Assembly: GCA_002499705.1 (NCBI GenBank)
Contig: DAMU01000096.1
Span: forward strand, 1-30,880
Source: Euryarchaeota archaeon UBA91
GTDB lineage: Archaea > Thermoplasmatota > Poseidoniia > Poseidoniales > Poseidoniaceae
Direction: 5' to 3'
DNA: 30,880 nt
This document shows positions 1 to 8,325 of this stretch, one piece after another. How positions within the stretch are numbered: position 1 is the stretch's first letter; each line of letters opens with the position of its first letter. The notes below the pieces were generated by a model, which was not told the origin of the DNA, did no database searches, and saw only the letters and a program-made list of their open reading frames with translations. Both the position numbers and the translations under genes were made by a program.

Positions 1-614
1 ATTCCCCAAAGGTAATCGGTATTCGTAGGCTCGCAAATACTGTAGTAGATCAACACGCCAACAGCTACCAAAAGCAACACTTTTACCCCATTGAGCCAAC
101 TTGGACCCCAAGTAGGCGTTTTAATCCACTTACCAAAGACGCTTATTCCACCTTTGAGTTTGTACATTGCGAGTACTGAACCTGTAAGAGTCATCCAGCC
201 GACCAGAGCTGATAGACCTGCAGCAACCATGGTTACTGTCAGTTCAAGACCTTCTGGAATCGTGCTGGAATTTTCGATGTATTTTTGAATTTCAGACAGA
301 GCTACAAGTGCTGATGCTGCACCTCCAAATCCGTTGAAGAGAGCAACCAATTCCGGCATTCCCGTCATTTCAACACGCACCGCAAGCCAATATCCTATGA
401 GCGAACCAATTACAAGTCCCGCAATAATAAGCGTCCAATATGCTGGTTCACTTGCCAATTCCATGCTGAGAATAGTCGTCAGAACGGCTACGAGCATACC
501 CATTGCACCTAGTTGATTTCCGAATGGAGCAGTACGCGGGTGACCTAATTTTTTGAGGCCGAAAATAAACAAAGCTGCTGAAATCAAATATCCAATTGAA
601 ACCCAATCTTCCAT
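1..614 (-). CDS. pntB: NAD(P) transhydrogenase subunit beta, N-terminal part (cut by window edge)
   Basis: This is the membrane domain II plus NADP(H)-binding subunit of proton-translocating transhydrogenase, which drives NADPH formation from NADH with the proton gradient. The visible 204 residues start MEDWVSIGYLISAALFIFGL and contain GNQLGAMGMLVA, a PELVALFNGFGGAASAL segment typical of PntB, and several hydrophobic helices. The C-terminal NADP-binding domain lies outside the window. The ATG follows the stop of the upstream alpha-2 gene after a single base, so the three pnt genes are surely one operon. The identification is firm; only completeness cannot be judged. Confidence 0.93.
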   Translation of the reverse strand, partial: MEDWVSIGYLISAALFIFGLKKLGHPRTAPFGNQLGAMGMLVAVLTTILSMELASEPAYWTLIIAGLVIGSLIGYWLAVRVEMTGMPELVALFNGFGGAASALVALSEIQKYIENSSTIPEGLELTVTMVAAGLSALVGWMTLTGSVLAMYKLKGGISVFGKWIKTPTWGPSWLNGVKVLLLVAVGVLIYYSICEPTNTDYLWG

Positions 615-615
615 A

Positions 616-927
616 TCAAGCACCTCTTCTCTTCTTTCCAGCAATCATGTTGAGCATTCTGTTTGTAACGGCAAATCCACCGACAACGTTGATCATTGCC
701 AGCACAACTGCAACAAATGCTAGAATTCCTGAAACAACTGTTGCTCCTCCATCATATGCGACATTTGCGCCAATGAGTGCCCCAATGATACTGATTCCCG
801 AAATAGCATTTGCACCACTCATGAGTGGAGTATGGAGCGTTGCAGGAACTTTGGTAATTAATTCAAATCCAAGGAAAATAGCAAGGATAAACAGCGTAAT
901 ATTTCCGATTAACATTTCAGGGGTCAT
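616..927 (-). CDS. pntAB: NAD(P) transhydrogenase subunit alpha-2 (membrane part)
   Basis: This 103-residue protein holds three to four hydrophobic helices and is the small membrane part of the alpha chain in split transhydrogenases, as in Rhodospirillum-type enzymes. The pattern of an N-terminal helix, then TKVPATLHTPLMSGANAISG, then GGFAVTNRMLNM is diagnostic of PntA C-terminal domains. The ATG overlaps the stop of the alpha-1 gene by four bases (ATGA), and its own stop lies one base before pntB, so translation is probably coupled. A nearly full-length antisense reading frame over the same bases is a shadow. Confidence 0.93.
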   Translation of the reverse strand: MTPEMLIGNITLFILAIFLGFELITKVPATLHTPLMSGANAISGISIIGALIGANVAYDGGATVVSGILAFVAVVLAMINVVGGFAVTNRMLNMIAGKKRRGA

Positions 928-2087
928 TCGAGTACACCTCCAAGGCGTGTTTGTTTAGGGTGCAAAGCACCATCATGGCAGAGAAGAACTCCTCCCATAC
1001 CGTTGACATAGAAGTCAGATCCCTCCGGCGCACCAACAAGAATATCGTCATCTTCGCTGATGACAATCTCACCCTCTTTGACCAAAGAGGTGATGAATGT
1101 TGTAAGGTTATTTGAATACAACATACTCGCCGTTGTGGCAAGCGTTCCTGGTAGGTTTGATGTTCCGACAATAATGACGCCGTTATCTGTCGTCATGACT
1201 TCACCGGCCACGGTGTCTTCACAGTTACCACCGACATCAGCATTCATGTCAACGACAACAGCACCTGATTTGAAATTCTTTACCGCACTTGAAGGAACTG
1301 TAATCGGAGCAGGCCTGCCAAATATTCGGGCAGTTGTTACGATGATGTCCGCATCTGATGCAACGCCACATACAGTATCGTTGACCTTTTGAATAAACTC
1401 GGGAGTCAAAGGTTTAGCATAGCCCGCTTCATCTTCAAAGTCATCCATACCATCGACTTCGATAAATCGGCCGCCAACAGACTCAATCTGTTCAGCAGCT
1501 GATTTGCGAACATCCGATGCATAGACAACAGCACCTAGACGCTTTGCAGTAGCAATCGCTTGCAGACCCGCAACACCGCTCCCCATAATAACTACCTTTG
1601 CAGGTCGGACAGTTCCGGCTGACGTCGTCATCATTGGGATTCCTTTGGGCACGTGTGCAGCGCCAAGAAGAACTGCTTTGTATCCTGCAAGGTTGTCTTG
1701 ACTTGAATTGACGTCCATCGATTGTGCACGTGAAAGTCGTCGTGGAATCATGTCCATTGAAAGAAGAGTTATGCCTGCATCAATGCAGGATTTGACGTGT
1801 TCAGGGTTACGGAATGGATCGGCAACACAAGCAATTCGTGTGCCTTTGGATAGACCTTCAATTCCTGGGAATCGAATCGAAATAATTGTGTCGCATCCCA
1901 TAATTTCTTTTCGTGAGACGATTTTAGCACCTGTAGATTCATAATCCGCATCTGAATAATTTGAGGCTTTTCCCGCATTTTTTTCAACGAGAACCTCGAA
2001 TCCTGCTTTCATCAGTTTCTTCATGCTTGATGGGGCAATTGCCACTCGTGTTTCGCCATCAGGTTCCATTGGTACGCCAAGTTTCAT
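924..2087 (-). CDS. pntA: NAD(P) transhydrogenase subunit alpha-1 (NAD-binding)
   Basis: The 387-residue soluble domain I binds NAD(H) and passes hydride to PntB. It has the alanine dehydrogenase/PNT fold: an N-terminal part with MEPDGETRVAIAPSS, and a Rossmann core with GSGVAGLQAIATAKRLGA followed by the ribose-binding aspartate in ASDVR. The C-terminal TSNLPGTLATTAS segment is also typical. Length matches stand-alone alpha-1 subunits (about 380 residues). A GAGGAAGT Shine-Dalgarno stretch sits five bases before the ATG. It is the first gene of the pnt operon and is divergent from malate dehydrogenase, sharing a roughly 150-base intergenic region. Confidence 0.94.
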   Translation of the reverse strand: MKLGVPMEPDGETRVAIAPSSMKKLMKAGFEVLVEKNAGKASNYSDADYESTGAKIVSRKEIMGCDTIISIRFPGIEGLSKGTRIACVADPFRNPEHVKSCIDAGITLLSMDMIPRRLSRAQSMDVNSSQDNLAGYKAVLLGAAHVPKGIPMMTTSAGTVRPAKVVIMGSGVAGLQAIATAKRLGAVVYASDVRKSAAEQIESVGGRFIEVDGMDDFEDEAGYAKPLTPEFIQKVNDTVCGVASDADIIVTTARIFGRPAPITVPSSAVKNFKSGAVVVDMNADVGGNCEDTVAGEVMTTDNGVIIVGTSNLPGTLATTASMLYSNNLTTFITSLVKEGEIVISEDDDILVGAPEGSDFYVNGMGGVLLCHDGALHPKQTRLGGVLE

Positions 2088-2234
2088 ACAACTTCCTCAA
2101 GTCCCCAAGGTCGAAAACTGACTGGGGATGATGTTGCCACTGTAAGGAGGTTCTTAGATGAAACGCTTCGAAGTTGTGGGAGTTGAACGAGGAAATTCGA
2201 ATTTTTTTAAATTTTCATTTGAAGGAAATCAACC
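2088..2234. promoter_or_regulatory. Divergent intergenic region pntA / mdh with TATA box
   Basis: The 147 bases between the two divergent starts hold a T/A-rich TATA-like element at 2202-2215 on the plus strand, centred about 26 bases before the ATG at 2235. That is archaeal spacing for a transcript starting at or next to the ATG. A short inverted pair TCCCCA/TGGGGA lies near 2102-2128 on the pntA side, of unknown meaning. No clear TATA element was identified for pntA. Confidence 0.55.
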
Positions 2235-3224
2235 ATGTTGCTTATTGACGGTCGAGTCTTGGCAAAAAATACTGAGGAATATCTTATGTCCAGTCATCGC
2301 AGAAAAATAGCAGTTATCGGAGCCGGAAATGTAGGTGCAACTTGCGCATTTGTGCTTGCACAAATGAAAATTGCAGATATTGTCTTACTGGATATCTATG
2401 AAGGGTTTGCGAAAGGCAAGGCCCTCGACATGTCTCAAAATGGTCAAGTTTTGAATTACGACGGTTCGATTACAGGCACGTCTGATTACAATGACATTGC
2501 TGGGGCAAGTGTCGTTGTTGTCACATCAGGATTTCCACGTCAGCCTGGAATGACTCGCGAGGACTTGATTGCGAAGAATGCTGGAATTGTTCAGCAAGTT
2601 GGTGAAGGCATTCGTGACCATGCACCCGATTCAACAATTGTAATGGTCACTAACCCTCTTGACCTCATGACCTACCACATGCAAAAAGTGACAGGTTTCC
2701 CTGCAAACCGAGTGTGTGGACAAGCCGGTGTTCTCGACAGTGCGCGAATGACTCATTTTGTAGCTCAAGCAGTCGGATGTTCCGAAGAAGATGTTCAAGC
2801 AATGGTCTTGGGTGGCCATGGAGATACCATGGTCCCATTACCCCGATTTACTACCGTTGGTGGTATTTCTATTACCCATCTTTTAGATGAAGAAACCATT
2901 GATGCAATATGCAAAAGAACCGCTTCAGGTGGCGGAGAAATCGTAAAACTTCTTGAACGAGGTTCTGCATTTTACGCCCCTGGCTCTGCGGCTGCAGTAA
3001 TGGCCGAGGCTATCCTGAATGACCGTAAGCGTCTCATTCCTGCTTCAGCGCATCTTACTGGCCAATACGGTCTTGACGATGTATACATCGGTGTCCCAGT
3101 CATACTCGGTGCTTCAGGTATTGAGCGTATTCTTGAACTTGAATTATCGGACAAAGAACTCGAGTCTCTGCAGGGATCTGGTAATTTTTACAAGTCCCAA
3201 CTTAAGGAATTGCTAGGTTACTGA
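2235..3224 (+). CDS. mdh: Malate dehydrogenase (LDH-like, NAD-dependent)
   Basis: The enzyme interconverts malate and oxaloacetate in the TCA cycle. Seen are the dinucleotide site KIAVIGAGNVGAT with the adenine-ribose aspartate in VLLDIYEG, the substrate loop GFPRQPGMTREDL with the arginine that favours malate over lactate, VTNPLDLMTY, and the catalytic histidine in GGHGDTMVP. Two starts compete. ATG 2235 lies about 26 bases after a TATA-like element and behind GAAGGA. ATG 2286 follows GAGGA and gives MSSHRRKIAV, the usual N terminus of the family; 2235 adds 17 residues. The 3' end overlaps the convergent ygfZ-like gene by seven bases. Confidence 0.93.
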   Translation: MLLIDGRVLAKNTEEYLMSSHRRKIAVIGAGNVGATCAFVLAQMKIADIVLLDIYEGFAKGKALDMSQNGQVLNYDGSITGTSDYNDIAGASVVVVTSGFPRQPGMTREDLIAKNAGIVQQVGEGIRDHAPDSTIVMVTNPLDLMTYHMQKVTGFPANRVCGQAGVLDSARMTHFVAQAVGCSEEDVQAMVLGGHGDTMVPLPRFTTVGGISITHLLDEETIDAICKRTASGGGEIVKLLERGSAFYAPGSAAAVMAEAILNDRKRLIPASAHLTGQYGLDDVYIGVPVILGASGIERILELELSDKELESLQGSGNFYKSQLKELLGY

Positions 3225-3928
3225 TTGGAATCTCGAACAATCGCAAGCGATTTTTCCTTGCCAGCAGTTGTAACTGATTTTTCAGCAACAGCACTGTTTT
3301 CAATTTGAACCAGTTTCTTTCCTTGCCGTCCACGAGATGCCATCCTGACAAGAACTTCTTGACCGATGTAACATCCTTTTTTGGGGTGAACTAGATTCTC
3401 GAGCCCTGCTGCAAGAGGGTGGTATTTGTTTGAAATTTCATAGCCGTTCCATGGAATTTTATTTTCAATTCTCCACTCGTTAAATTCTCCAAGCTCTCTT
3501 GGAAATTCACGGTTAGCATCAAGTGATGCAACGATAATGGTATAGTTTTCATGAACATAACCAAACGTTTCACCATCAAACGTATCAAACAAGCCCACCT
3601 TTGTGTTTGAGCAATTGTATTCTACTCCAAATGTGTTACGTGAGGTTACATCCACAATCGCAACATCTTGGTCGAGAATACGCGGTGTAATGTGATTCAG
3701 CAGGTCTTCCAATTGGGATTTATGCGTGATTACCGCTAAAAATTCACCCATATGGAATACAGTTGCAAGATCAATGATTTTCGCTTTCGATGAGGTGAAA
3801 ACAGTTCTTCGAATTTCTCCTTTTACCATGCCAATTGTCTTGTTCGTTGAAAGACCATCTATGAATTGTAAGGCATCTTTACCTCGCCAAACAGTAAGCG
3901 CAGCATCCTCATAAGCCACTCTTGGCAT
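3218..3928 (-). CDS. ygfZ: YgfZ/GcvT-like folate-binding Fe-S maintenance protein
   Basis: The 236-residue protein has the fold of the glycine-cleavage T protein and carries the YgfZ signature KKGCYIGQEVLVRM near residues 183-196, with Cys186 as the conserved cysteine. The family supports maturation or repair of certain [4Fe-4S] enzymes using tetrahydrofolate; the role here is inferred. It is shorter than E. coli YgfZ (about 326 residues) mainly at the C terminus, as is common in archaeal and mitochondrial-type members. It sits nine bases downstream of an IscA-type gene, which supports a shared Fe-S role. Identification of the family is secure, the exact client enzymes are not. Confidence 0.85.
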   Translation of the reverse strand: MPRVAYEDAALTVWRGKDALQFIDGLSTNKTIGMVKGEIRRTVFTSSKAKIIDLATVFHMGEFLAVITHKSQLEDLLNHITPRILDQDVAIVDVTSRNTFGVEYNCSNTKVGLFDTFDGETFGYVHENYTIIVASLDANREFPRELGEFNEWRIENKIPWNGYEISNKYHPLAAGLENLVHPKKGCYIGQEVLVRMASRGRQGKKLVQIENSAVAEKSVTTAGKEKSLAIVRDSNQ

Positions 3929-3937
3929 GAGTAAACC

Positions 3938-4318
3938 TCAAGCGAATGATTCACCGCATCCACAGGAGGATTCGGCATTAGGATTGTTGATTTTGAATCC
4001 GCCGCCCATCAAACGGTCAACATAATCGATTTCGATACCATCGAGCAGATGGCTGGACGCTTTGGGAACCAAGACTCTAAATCCATCAATATTGATTTCT
4101 TGACACACTTGGTCGGTTTCTTCAACGATTTGTAAGTCATACATGTATCCCGAACATCCACCTGATAATACCCCTACGAGAAGGGCCATAGAGCGGTCAT
4201 CACCAAATGCATCTCCGAGCATTTCTTGAGCCTTGACAGAGATGGTTAAATTGACATCAACGACTTGTGGGGCCATAACTTGCACAGGGCCAGTAGTTTC
4301 ACATGTTCCGCAGTCCAT
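3938..4318 (-). CDS. IscA/ErpA/HesB-type iron-sulfur carrier
   Basis: The protein has the A-type carrier domain with the three invariant cysteines: one in GGCSGYMYDL (Cys55 from this start) and the C-terminal CGCG pair (Cys119, Cys121). These bind an Fe-S cluster or iron for transfer to target enzymes. The ATG at 4318 gives 126 residues; a TTG at 4360 would add 14. From the ATG the protein begins MDCGTCETTG, so an additional CxxC pair precedes the domain, which is not part of the usual family. The gene lies between the TPR gene and the YgfZ-like gene on the same strand. Which member (IscA, ErpA or SufA) cannot be decided. Confidence 0.88.
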   Translation of the reverse strand: MDCGTCETTGPVQVMAPQVVDVNLTISVKAQEMLGDAFGDDRSMALLVGVLSGGCSGYMYDLQIVEETDQVCQEINIDGFRVLVPKASSHLLDGIEIDYVDRLMGGGFKINNPNAESSCGCGESFA

Positions 4319-4378
4319 GATGAACGCAAGGACCACTTCTCTATGAACCTGTTCTTTCAATGAGACTCAAATCAAAGG

Positions 4379-6895
4379 TTATCGACGCTTATTTTTACGT
4401 TCAACTTCTTTGAGAAGTATTCCACAGCGACGAATTTGTTCCTTTGCTCGTTTGACTTCTTCTGGTTCAAGGCCTCTTGGAATGGCTTGCTCAAAGCACT
4501 TCATTGCATCCGGATAGCGTTCCATCTCAGCATATGCGCTTCCCATATTGTACAATGTGTTGCCTCGTACTTCTGCAGGTCGAATAAGCATCGCTTGATG
4601 GTATGATTCAACACACTTTGGATAGTCCTCAAGGAAATAATATGCATTTCCTCGACCATTCAGTATCCTGATGAGCATCTCATCATTGCCGGCGAATGAT
4701 GGAAGTGCACGATCAAAACACGATAGTGCTTCTCTATATTTGCCGTCTTCAATTAACCCAACACCTTGGTTGTACCAAGCCACATCTTGGTTTGAAACAG
4801 AACTTGAGTCAACTTCCGTATCTATCGACGCCGATGCTAATTCTTGGGCTTGACGAGCAGCTTGTGTTAGGTCATACGATGACTCGACTGGAGCAGCCTC
4901 TTGAGTTAATTCTTCCACATTCTGAGGCTGACTGAGTAATTCAGCAGATGTATTCAAAGATGAATCTTCACTAACAATAACTGGAGTTTGAGGTTCTTGA
5001 ACTTCAGGTTGATTTTGTAACCCTAACGCATTCATGTAGTAGTCCGCTTGTGTTTCTTGCGGGTCCGTTTCTGGCGTTACAGGCGCTGGTTCTTCGGGTT
5101 CCGTTGCTGCTAGTAATACCGGCAACGGAGCCCTTTCAACAACCTTTTCTGGTTGAATTTCCGGTGCAGTAAGGCCACTGAGTTCGTCAGCCTTGCGATG
5201 GCATTTTTGAGCAGTCTCCAAATCACCTGCTGATTCAAGCGAACGAGCAAGTCCTCGCCAAATTTGAGCGTTTTCACCATCGACTTTAATCATGGATTTC
5301 CAAACAGTCACAGCCTGAACATCATTTTTTGCAGCAGTGTATGCTCGGGCATGAAGTTCAGTTTCTCCCTCGCCCAAATACGACAAGGCTTCGTTGGCTA
5401 AGTGCGGCCCTTCCGGCAAAGTCGGAGGTAAACCTTGAACTGATTCAAGCACATTTGCCTCGCCCTCAGCAAGTTCAATCAGGATACGAATGAATTCCGT
5501 TTTCGCTTGATTTTCTGGTTCGATTTCGAGAAGTATTCGTGTTGAATGGAGGTAATTTTCTACATCACCGGTTTGGTTACAGAGTTGGCTGCACTTCATT
5601 GCTGCTTTGAGATAACCTGATTGAACATTCATCGCCTTGACATAGCAAGAAATTGCTTGAGAATTGTTACCTTTTCGCTGATATATGGATCCGAGATTAA
5701 ACCAGCCACTGCCTTGATTTGGGTCAAGGGACTGAGAATGTTCGAGGGCAGATATTGCGTGGTCGTCCAGTTCGAGTCGGGCCATTGCACCTCCAGCAAT
5801 TCGCCATGCACTCGCATGTTCTGCACCAATAGTTTTGAGATGTGGGCTGAGTAATTCCAGTGCTGCTTTCGCATCACCTGAACGAATCATCTGTGTTGCT
5901 TGTTCAACCAAGTTGTCCAAATCAATTGGTGCCTCAACAGGAACTTCGATTACTGGAGGAAGTTCTTCAACAACCGGAGCAGGTGCTTGTTCAATTACGC
6001 TTTGAATTTCTTGTGTAGCAGCAACGACTTGCGCTGCAGATTTGAGTTCTTGATACTCAAGATTTTGGTTTTCATCTGCATCATGATGGGTTGCCTCGGC
6101 AAGAATGGCTTTCTTATCGGTCACTCCAACTTCTTCCATTACTTGTGTGACCTGTTTCTCATCATAGGTCTGCGGAGGTGGCTGAATTGGCATAGATTCT
6201 ATGGGTACTTGTTCGCCACTTTCTGCGCACCTACTTTTTACATCCAGTAACAAAGGGTGTCCAGGGAAGAAATTCAATGCACGGACAGCCATTTGGTAAG
6301 CAGCTGCATCATCACCAATTCTCTCGAGTAAAGTAGCAATGTTGGCGGTTGCAGGTGCGTTGTTTGGATTAATATCCAAACAGATCTGGAACGCTTGACG
6401 CGCTCCACGTGCATCTTGTTCCGCTTCAAGTAAAACACCACGGTTAAACCATGCCATATCGCATGACGGATCCAATGCAATCGCTTTGTTAAAGGCAGTT
6501 AATGCGCCCTTCGAATCATTTTTCCGAGAACATTCCTCACCGAGTTGCAGCAGGTATTCAACAGAATTTTCTTTTTCTTGCTGCTTTTGCTTCATCATAA
6601 TTTTAGCAATCCATTCTTGTGCAGCAGTTTGCAATTCCTCTTCTTTCAGGTAATTATTTCCATCAGCGTCTTTGCTGTGAGCAAAAGTAAGAAATTCATC
6701 TCTGTCTTCAATGGAATATTGCTTGATGATTCTTTCCAAAACATTTTCCGAATACCCCATCGGTTTGACTTCGACGTGCTCAACCATTTCCCCCAAGCCT
6801 GCTGAACGGAGTGCTGCGGCCATAGATTCAGCAACAGCATCCGATACAGCATTCGAATCAGAGGGGTTTTGAGGTTTGTCATCGGCAGCGCTCAT
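4379..6895 (-). CDS. Large TPR protein with two EF-hand-like calcium loops
   Basis: This 838-residue protein has no signal peptide or membrane helix and is probably cytosolic. An EF-hand-like loop at residues 76-87 has D76, D78, N80, L83 and E87 in the canonical positions. A second at 272-283 has D272, D274, N276, L279 and E283, each preceded by a plausible helix. TPR repeats occupy roughly 112-225, 325-470, 500-580 and 710-825, with motifs such as AWFNRGVLLEAEQD and GSGWFNLGSIYQRKGN. Pro/Glu-rich linkers separate the blocks (near 300-320 and 590-700). It probably scaffolds protein contacts; partners are unknown. The ATG follows GGTGA, which lies inside a hairpin. Confidence 0.85.
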   Translation of the reverse strand: MSAADDKPQNPSDSNAVSDAVAESMAAALRSAGLGEMVEHVEVKPMGYSENVLERIIKQYSIEDRDEFLTFAHSKDADGNNYLKEEELQTAAQEWIAKIMMKQKQQEKENSVEYLLQLGEECSRKNDSKGALTAFNKAIALDPSCDMAWFNRGVLLEAEQDARGARQAFQICLDINPNNAPATANIATLLERIGDDAAAYQMAVRALNFFPGHPLLLDVKSRCAESGEQVPIESMPIQPPPQTYDEKQVTQVMEEVGVTDKKAILAEATHHDADENQNLEYQELKSAAQVVAATQEIQSVIEQAPAPVVEELPPVIEVPVEAPIDLDNLVEQATQMIRSGDAKAALELLSPHLKTIGAEHASAWRIAGGAMARLELDDHAISALEHSQSLDPNQGSGWFNLGSIYQRKGNNSQAISCYVKAMNVQSGYLKAAMKCSQLCNQTGDVENYLHSTRILLEIEPENQAKTEFIRILIELAEGEANVLESVQGLPPTLPEGPHLANEALSYLGEGETELHARAYTAAKNDVQAVTVWKSMIKVDGENAQIWRGLARSLESAGDLETAQKCHRKADELSGLTAPEIQPEKVVERAPLPVLLAATEPEEPAPVTPETDPQETQADYYMNALGLQNQPEVQEPQTPVIVSEDSSLNTSAELLSQPQNVEELTQEAAPVESSYDLTQAARQAQELASASIDTEVDSSSVSNQDVAWYNQGVGLIEDGKYREALSCFDRALPSFAGNDEMLIRILNGRGNAYYFLEDYPKCVESYHQAMLIRPAEVRGNTLYNMGSAYAEMERYPDAMKCFEQAIPRGLEPEEVKRAKEQIRRCGILLKEVERKNKRR

Positions 6896-6899
6896 TGGT

Positions 6900-6919
6900 T
6901 CACCGATTCAAAGCGGTGA
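6900..6919 (-). promoter_or_regulatory. Hairpin covering the ribosome-binding site of the TPR gene
   Basis: On the minus strand TCACCG and CGGTGA form a perfect six-base-pair stem around an eight-base loop. The 3' arm contains GGTGA, the only Shine-Dalgarno-like sequence, four bases before the ATG at 6895. Folding would mask the site, so translation may depend on opening of the stem. The same palindrome could instead be a protein-binding site. This is seen in sequence only. Confidence 0.45.
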
Positions 6920-6966
6920 TTCGACCGGCATAAGCATTGCTTCTCGATGTTCTTCAATTTTTTCTA

Positions 6967-6976
6967 CACTATATTC
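6967..6976 (+). promoter_or_regulatory. TATA box of the FMN reductase gene
   Basis: CACTATATTC is centred about 31 bases upstream of the ATG at 7003. That predicts transcription starting within a few bases of the ATG, so the mRNA is leaderless or nearly so. This also argues against the longer in-frame start at 6937, which lies upstream of the TATA box. Confidence 0.6.
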
Positions 6977-7002
6977 AAATGCTACCTCTCGAAGTCGACA
7001 CC

Positions 7003-7560
7003 ATGACACAGTCATCACCTCGCATTCTTGGCCTCTCAGGGGAATATCGTTCAGGCTCCAAGAGTGGTATGATGGTTAACCATGCATTGAATTATGCTGA
7101 GTCGAAGGGTGCTGAAATTGTATTCTGGGATTGCGCTGTTAAGCCGCTTCCATTTGTTGGTGAAGATGGCTGCTGGGAGGATGAGAATGTCAAAAAATTC
7201 CAGTCACTTGCTTCTTCATGCGATGGATTTTTAGTGTGTTCGCCAGAATATCACGGTACAATGTCTGGGGTGATGAAGAATACATTTGATTGGCTGTATG
7301 ACAAACATGTTGGGGGCAAACCGTTTGGCTTGATGTCAACACTTGGTGGGATGCAGAACTCGAATACTCTCAACCATATGCGCATTATGCTACGTTGGCT
7401 TCATGCATGGCCAGTGCCGGAACAACTTGCAGTTGGCCATGTTAAGGATGCGTTTGACGAAGATGGAAGTTTTGTCGACAACGCTCTTGAGAACCGTCTC
7501 CACGTTTTGGTTGATTCAGTTCTCGATACTTGTGCTCTCTTTGCATCGAGAAGTGAGTGA
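7003..7560 (+). CDS. NAD(P)H-dependent FMN reductase-like flavoprotein
   Basis: The 185-residue flavodoxin-fold protein belongs to the NADPH-dependent FMN reductase / azoreductase family. The phosphate loop GLSGEYRSGSKS lies at residues 9-20, and the second FMN contact CSPEYHGTMSGVMKNTFDWL follows in the middle; the Pro-Glu-Tyr-His-Gly core is diagnostic. Such enzymes reduce FMN, quinones or metals in the cytosol; the substrate cannot be read from sequence. The start at 7003 fits the family N terminus and the TATA spacing. It is followed after five bases by the SUMF1-fold gene, so these are likely one transcript, with the ArsC-like gene third. Confidence 0.87.
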   Translation: MTQSSPRILGLSGEYRSGSKSGMMVNHALNYAESKGAEIVFWDCAVKPLPFVGEDGCWEDENVKKFQSLASSCDGFLVCSPEYHGTMSGVMKNTFDWLYDKHVGGKPFGLMSTLGGMQNSNTLNHMRIMLRWLHAWPVPEQLAVGHVKDAFDEDGSFVDNALENRLHVLVDSVLDTCALFASRSE

Positions 7561-7565
7561 TAAGA

Positions 7566-8303
7566 ATGGCAGAAGATCGACCATATTTTGATGATGAATT
7601 TGGTGGACGTTACATTCTTGTTGAGCCTGGAACTTTTATCATGGGTGATGAAAAAGGAACTCGCAACGAACAACCAACTCACGAAGTGAACATCACAGAG
7701 CCATTTTTCTGTGGTGAGCGTCCTGTTACACAGGCGCATTGGCAAGCAATAACGATGGAAAATCCGTCTTTTTTCACAGATGGTTGGGCTGCAGGACTTC
7801 GTCCAGTCGAACAGGTTTCCTGGAATGAAGTACAACATTTCATCTCCCGTCTCAATGAACGTGATATTGAAGTTGAGAGACTGGGAGTAAAAGGTGTTTG
7901 GCGGCTACCTTCCGAAGCGGAATGGGAATATCTCGCTCGTGCTGGAACCACGACTCGATGGGCATTTGGTAATCGTGACAGTGAATTGAATGACTATGGT
8001 TGGCACGCAGGTAACGCTGGAGCAAGCACGAGAGAAGTTGGCCAGAAAAAGGCTAATCCTTGGGGTTTTTTGGACCTTCATGGTCAAGTCTCTGAATGGT
8101 GCCAGGATTGCTTTGTTGCGGATTACAGTTCTCACAACGGCACTCAGCAACCAGTTCAAGTCGAAACCGTGTTGAAAAAAGTACACAGAGGAGGCTCTTG
8201 GTTTACCGAATCAGATTCAACTCGTTGTTCTTCACGGGGTTCTGCCCTTTCGAGTCTACAAAGTGATGGTATCGGATTTCGACTGGTTTGGCAACCACTT
8301 TAA
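7566..8303 (+). CDS. SUMF1/FGE-fold protein lacking the catalytic cysteines
   Basis: The 245-residue protein shows the formylglycine-generating enzyme sulfatase-modifying fold: FIMGDEKGTRNEQPTHEV near the start, PVEQVSWNEVQHFISRLN, WRLPSEAEWEYLARAG, NPWGFLDLHGQVSEWCQD and the terminal RGGSWFTESDSTRCSSRG followed by GIGFRLVW. In true FGE two cysteines follow RGGS at about the third and eighth positions; here both are threonine. It is therefore probably not an FGE. Relatives with this fold include sulfoxide synthases and ligand-binding proteins, so the role is open. The start is the ATG at 7566; a GTG nine bases earlier overlaps the previous stop codon. No sulfatase gene is nearby. Confidence 0.8.
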   Translation: MAEDRPYFDDEFGGRYILVEPGTFIMGDEKGTRNEQPTHEVNITEPFFCGERPVTQAHWQAITMENPSFFTDGWAAGLRPVEQVSWNEVQHFISRLNERDIEVERLGVKGVWRLPSEAEWEYLARAGTTTRWAFGNRDSELNDYGWHAGNAGASTREVGQKKANPWGFLDLHGQVSEWCQDCFVADYSSHNGTQQPVQVETVLKKVHRGGSWFTESDSTRCSSRGSALSSLQSDGIGFRLVWQPL

Positions 8304-8325
8304 GTCACGTAAGTTAGCCATTGAC

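Noticed and set aside
596..958. 120-codon plus-strand frame opposite pntAB
   Set aside because: It mirrors a well-supported membrane subunit gene with operon overlaps; its own translation resembles no protein and lacks a start signal.
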